From Mediterraneibacter massiliensis (GTDB taxonomy: Bacteria; Bacillota; Clostridia; Lachnospirales; Lachnospiraceae), in NCBI RefSeq assembly GCF_001487105.1, contig NZ_LN913000.1, positions 124,001 through 188,000 of the forward strand: 64,000 nt of DNA, given 5' to 3'. The notes beneath the pieces are model-generated. The model ran no database searches. It saw only the letters and a list, made by a program, of their open reading frames with translations, and was not told where the DNA came from. Below, piece after piece: positions 62,042 through 64,000 of the stretch. Within the stretch, counting starts at the first letter, position 1; every line of letters starts with the position of its first letter. Both the position numbers and the translations under genes were made by a program.

Positions 62042-62854
62042 TTATTTTTCTTTTAACATAGCGAAGAATTCATTCTCCAGTTCTTTTGGCGCATTTAGGT
62101 ATTGATACAGATCGGGATTTTTCAAGAATTCTGTATATACCGGAACGTCTTTGTAAATTCCCAGTTTTGGACTGTCTGTCGGTACAACGATCTTAGGTTC
62201 GCATGCAAATGTGTAATTTGGATTTTTCTCGATCTGATACCCTGTCTCTGTGTGGTATACATAAGCGCTCATTCCGTGGCTTTGTTTTACACTGTCGTAG
62301 TAGTTCATACTGTTGACGGAGACGAGGTTGATAAATACCAGGGTTCCTTCACCGATATTTACTGTACAGTGTCCGTAATCCGGTGGGATGACAACGGTCT
62401 CTCCGGCGTGTACTTCGGCGAGAAGAAGATCGTTTACGGTTATAGGGCCTTCTTTTTTGTAATCATCGACACGCTGCATAACAAAGAGCGCAGTTCCACT
62501 GATCACCTGATATAGTTCTGGGAAGCTGAATGTTTCACCGGGGATTGGAAGGTGAAAGTGACCAGCGGTCTTTTTACATTCTTTTCCGGCATATCCCGGC
62601 AGGATAACGGTAGAATCATAGCGTAGAGCTACATCAGAAAAGGCTGTGCGTGTCTTATCGCTTACGATCGCTTTGTAAAAATCGTAGTATGGATCATCTG
62701 TCTTTTTGTAGTCCGGATCAGCCAGCAGACCTTCCATTTTGTCGGAATATTTGCGGGAGTAGTCTTCCCAGCGTATATCAGAAGAACTGCTTACAAGTTT
62801 TCCTGTTTCTTCATCTAATGCGATCGGCATGCCGAATAAAGTTAAATCTTTCAT
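62042..62854 (-). CDS. cupin-type glucose-6-phosphate isomerase
   Basis: 270 aa. The cupin metal motif KTAGHFHLPIPGETFSFPEL (Gly-His-x-His ... Glu) followed by YQVISGTALFVMQ, HAGETVVIPPDYGHCTVN (last His) and LVFINLVSV matches the archaeal/bacterial phosphoglucose isomerase cupin family. It interconverts glucose-6-phosphate and fructose-6-phosphate, and may handle another aldose-6-phosphate in this cluster. TTAGGAGG precedes the ATG. The 62-bp repeat array lies immediately upstream, between this gene and alsE. Confidence 0.88.
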   Translation of the reverse strand: MKDLTLFGMPIALDEETGKLVSSSSDIRWEDYSRKYSDKMEGLLADPDYKKTDDPYYDFYKAIVSDKTRTAFSDVALRYDSTVILPGYAGKECKKTAGHFHLPIPGETFSFPELYQVISGTALFVMQRVDDYKKEGPITVNDLLLAEVHAGETVVIPPDYGHCTVNIGEGTLVFINLVSVNSMNYYDSVKQSHGMSAYVYHTETGYQIEKNPNYTFACEPKIVVPTDSPKLGIYKDVPVYTEFLKNPDLYQYLNAPKELENEFFAMLKEK

Positions 62855-62875
62855 TTTTTCCTCCTAATTTTTGAT

Positions 62876-63061
62876 ACTTTGTCGGGCGAAGCCTGCCCGC
62901 CTGTAAGGCATGAATTGCGGGATGCCCGAATGGGTATACTTTGTCGGGCGAAGCCCGCCCGCCTGTAAGGCATGAATTGCGAGATGCCCGAATGGGTATA
63001 CTTTGTCGGGCGAAGCCCGCCCGCCTGTAAGGCATGAATTGCGGGATGCCCGAATGGGTGT
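62876..63061 (-). repeat. 62-bp tandem repeat, 3 copies (locus C)
   Basis: Units of exactly 62 bp start at 62876, 62938 and 63000. Read on the minus strand they match the units at 10787: CGGG-CAT-CCCG, GCCT-TAC-AGGC and a third hairpin CGGGC-TTC-GCCCG, where locus A has CGTGC-TGC-GCACG. The array lies in an operon between alsE and the cupin isomerase gene. Confidence 0.9.
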
Positions 63062-63101
63062 ATTTTGTTGATACTATGATAAATGCGTACTATGCATGGC
63101 T

Positions 63102-63761
63102 TTAAAGCTCTTGATAGAATTTTACGGCCTTTGGATATTCTTCCGGTGTATAAGCATTGAATAATCCGGAAGTTCCCAGTACGAGGATGTCAGCGCCGGC
63201 CTCGACCAGTTTCGGAGCAGTTGTTTCTTTGACCTGTCCGTCTACCATGATCTCTACGTCTTTTCCTGCGTCTTTGAACATGGCGCGTATCTTGCGTATC
63301 TTATCGATCGTAGCAGGGATCAGTGTCTGTCCTGCAAATCCCGGATCTACTGTCATGACACAGATCAGATCGATGAAATCTAGCATATAGGTAAGCTGAG
63401 AAATATCTGTAGCCGGATTAATGGCAAGACCTGCTTTTTTTCCGAGAGAACGTATCTGTTTGAGGGCGCGGATAGGATGCGTGAGTGTTTCAATGTGCAT
63501 CGTGATATATTCGGCTCCGCATTCTGCGAAGTAATCAATATATTCTGTTGGATTGGTGACCATTAGATGTACATCCAGCGGTGTGGATGATATTGCTTTG
63601 ATATCTTTCATAAGATATCCGTTTAAACAGAAATTGGGAACGAAGTGACCGTCCATGATATCAATATGATAGAGGTCGACCCCGGCCTTATCCAGACTTT
63701 CGATTTTTTCTTTCAGTTCCATTGTGTTGATACACATAACGGAAGGTGATACTTTGTTCAT
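63102..63761 (-). CDS. alsE: D-allulose-6-phosphate 3-epimerase-like (AlsE)
   Basis: 219 aa TIM barrel of the ribulose-phosphate 3-epimerase family. VSPSVMCINTMEL, HIDIMDGHFVPNF, PLDVHLMVTNP, ITVDPGFAGQ-like VMTVDPGFAGQTLIP, IMVDGQ and LVLGTSGLF cover the metal and phosphate sites. SPSVMC and GTSGLF are more like AlsE, which converts allulose-6-phosphate to fructose-6-phosphate, than like Rpe. AAGGAGG precedes the ATG, which overlaps the stop of a ROK kinase gene (ATGA). An Rpe role cannot be excluded. Confidence 0.82.
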   Translation of the reverse strand: MNKVSPSVMCINTMELKEKIESLDKAGVDLYHIDIMDGHFVPNFCLNGYLMKDIKAISSTPLDVHLMVTNPTEYIDYFAECGAEYITMHIETLTHPIRALKQIRSLGKKAGLAINPATDISQLTYMLDFIDLICVMTVDPGFAGQTLIPATIDKIRKIRAMFKDAGKDVEIMVDGQVKETTAPKLVEAGADILVLGTSGLFNAYTPEEYPKAVKFYQEL

Positions 63762-64000
63762 TGTTTGTCCTCCTTAAAATGTTTATGATTTAATTTATTC
63801 CACATATAAATCCCTGCGCCCAATATTCCGGCGAAGGGATGATTGGACCCTTTTATGAAATCCAGCGAATCCGCCGGATAGGGTTTTCTGGTGTAAGTGT
63901 AGATTTTCTGGCACAGCTCCTGGTAGGGGAAATCCTTCATATGGACAACGCCGCCGGAGAGTATGATGTGTACGGGATCTAAAATATTGATTTCTGTAGA
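63758..64000 (-). CDS. ROK-family sugar kinase, C-terminal part (allose-kinase-like)
   Basis: Partial: the gene runs past the right edge of the window. The visible 80 residues read ILDPVHIILSGGVVHMKDFP, then YTRKPYPADSLDFI and AGILGAGIYMWNKLNHKHF, which resemble the end of AlsK (D-allose kinase) with the ILSGG motif of ROK kinases. It would phosphorylate the sugar that the RpiB and AlsE proteins then carry to fructose-6-phosphate. Co-translated with alsE. Confidence 0.75.
   Translation of the reverse strand, partial: STEINILDPVHIILSGGVVHMKDFPYQELCQKIYTYTRKPYPADSLDFIKGSNHPFAGILGAGIYMWNKLNHKHFKEDKQ

Noticed and set aside
62811..63035. A minus-strand frame of 74 codons through repeat locus C.
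   Set aside because: It only translates the 62-bp repeat and has no start signal.

Overview
The window is a mid- to low-GC Firmicute chromosome segment. Gene content (GH78 rhamnosidase, GPH-type sugar carrier, ECF transporter, NERD protein, sortase-type anchor IPKTG, class I FBP aldolase, cupin glucose-6-phosphate isomerase), strong Shine-Dalgarno sites and TTGACA-17-TATAAT promoters point to a gut clostridium, probably Lachnospiraceae; the species cannot be told from the sequence alone. No rRNA, tRNA or CRISPR array was found.

Layout. 0-7 kb is an accessory, partly decayed island: a DUF1835/DUF3658 protein, two RhuM paralogues (the second with a foreign 3' end), the tail of an rRNA-methyltransferase-like gene, a DUF2971 protein, and an IS1634-family insertion sequence flanked by an exact 111-bp duplication. 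7-14.4 kb holds a NERD-domain protein broken at a G8 tract, then a two-component system and an ABC exporter of the antimicrobial-peptide-resistance kind, separated by a tandem 62-bp repeat. 14.5-19.3 kb is a rhamnoside-use locus (AraC, sugar carrier, GH78). 19.5-22.9 kb is a GntR / divergent ketol-acid-reductoisomerase-like / GntP cassette. 23.3-25.2 kb is MarR-pirin-nitroreductase. 25.5-29 kb has a sortase-anchored beta-helix protein and an IbrA/IbrB pair. 29.1-36.6 kb is an AraC regulator with two ABC half-transporters and a full ECF transporter (S, T and a fused A-A' ATPase), probably for metal, haem or siderophore import.

36.7-42 kb is the strongest candidate for an unusual system: a promoter and four tightly packed genes encoding a double-headed N6-adenine methyltransferase (M.FokI-like layout), an unrecognised 325-aa protein, a short McrB-like AAA+ NTPase and a McrC/LlaJI-like PD-(D/E)xK nuclease. 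The order parallels the BsuMI and LlaJI restriction systems, but those use cytosine methyltransferases.

42-55.7 kb is a 2-oxoacid/amino-acid regulon: FBP aldolase, an isopropylmalate/homocitrate-synthase-family enzyme, a FadR-type GntR regulator, glutamate dehydrogenase, a D-2-hydroxyacid dehydrogenase, a fumarylacetoacetase-family enzyme and an aminotransferase on the minus strand, and divergently a DUF6282 hydrolase, an orphan acyl-CoA carboxyltransferase, an NhaC antiporter and a second aminotransferase. Three of the promoters carry the same AAAGGTATT/AATACCTTT palindrome at positions suited to repression. 55.8-64 kb has a DnaJ/CbpA chaperone and a minus-strand sugar cluster (ROK kinase, allulose-6-phosphate epimerase, cupin isomerase, PHP phosphoesterase, two class II aldolases, two RpiB-type isomerases, rhamnulokinase-like kinase).

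Three separate loci (10.8, 43.1 and 62.9 kb) carry the same 62-bp repeat unit, which folds into three short hairpins whose arms change in a compensatory way between loci.
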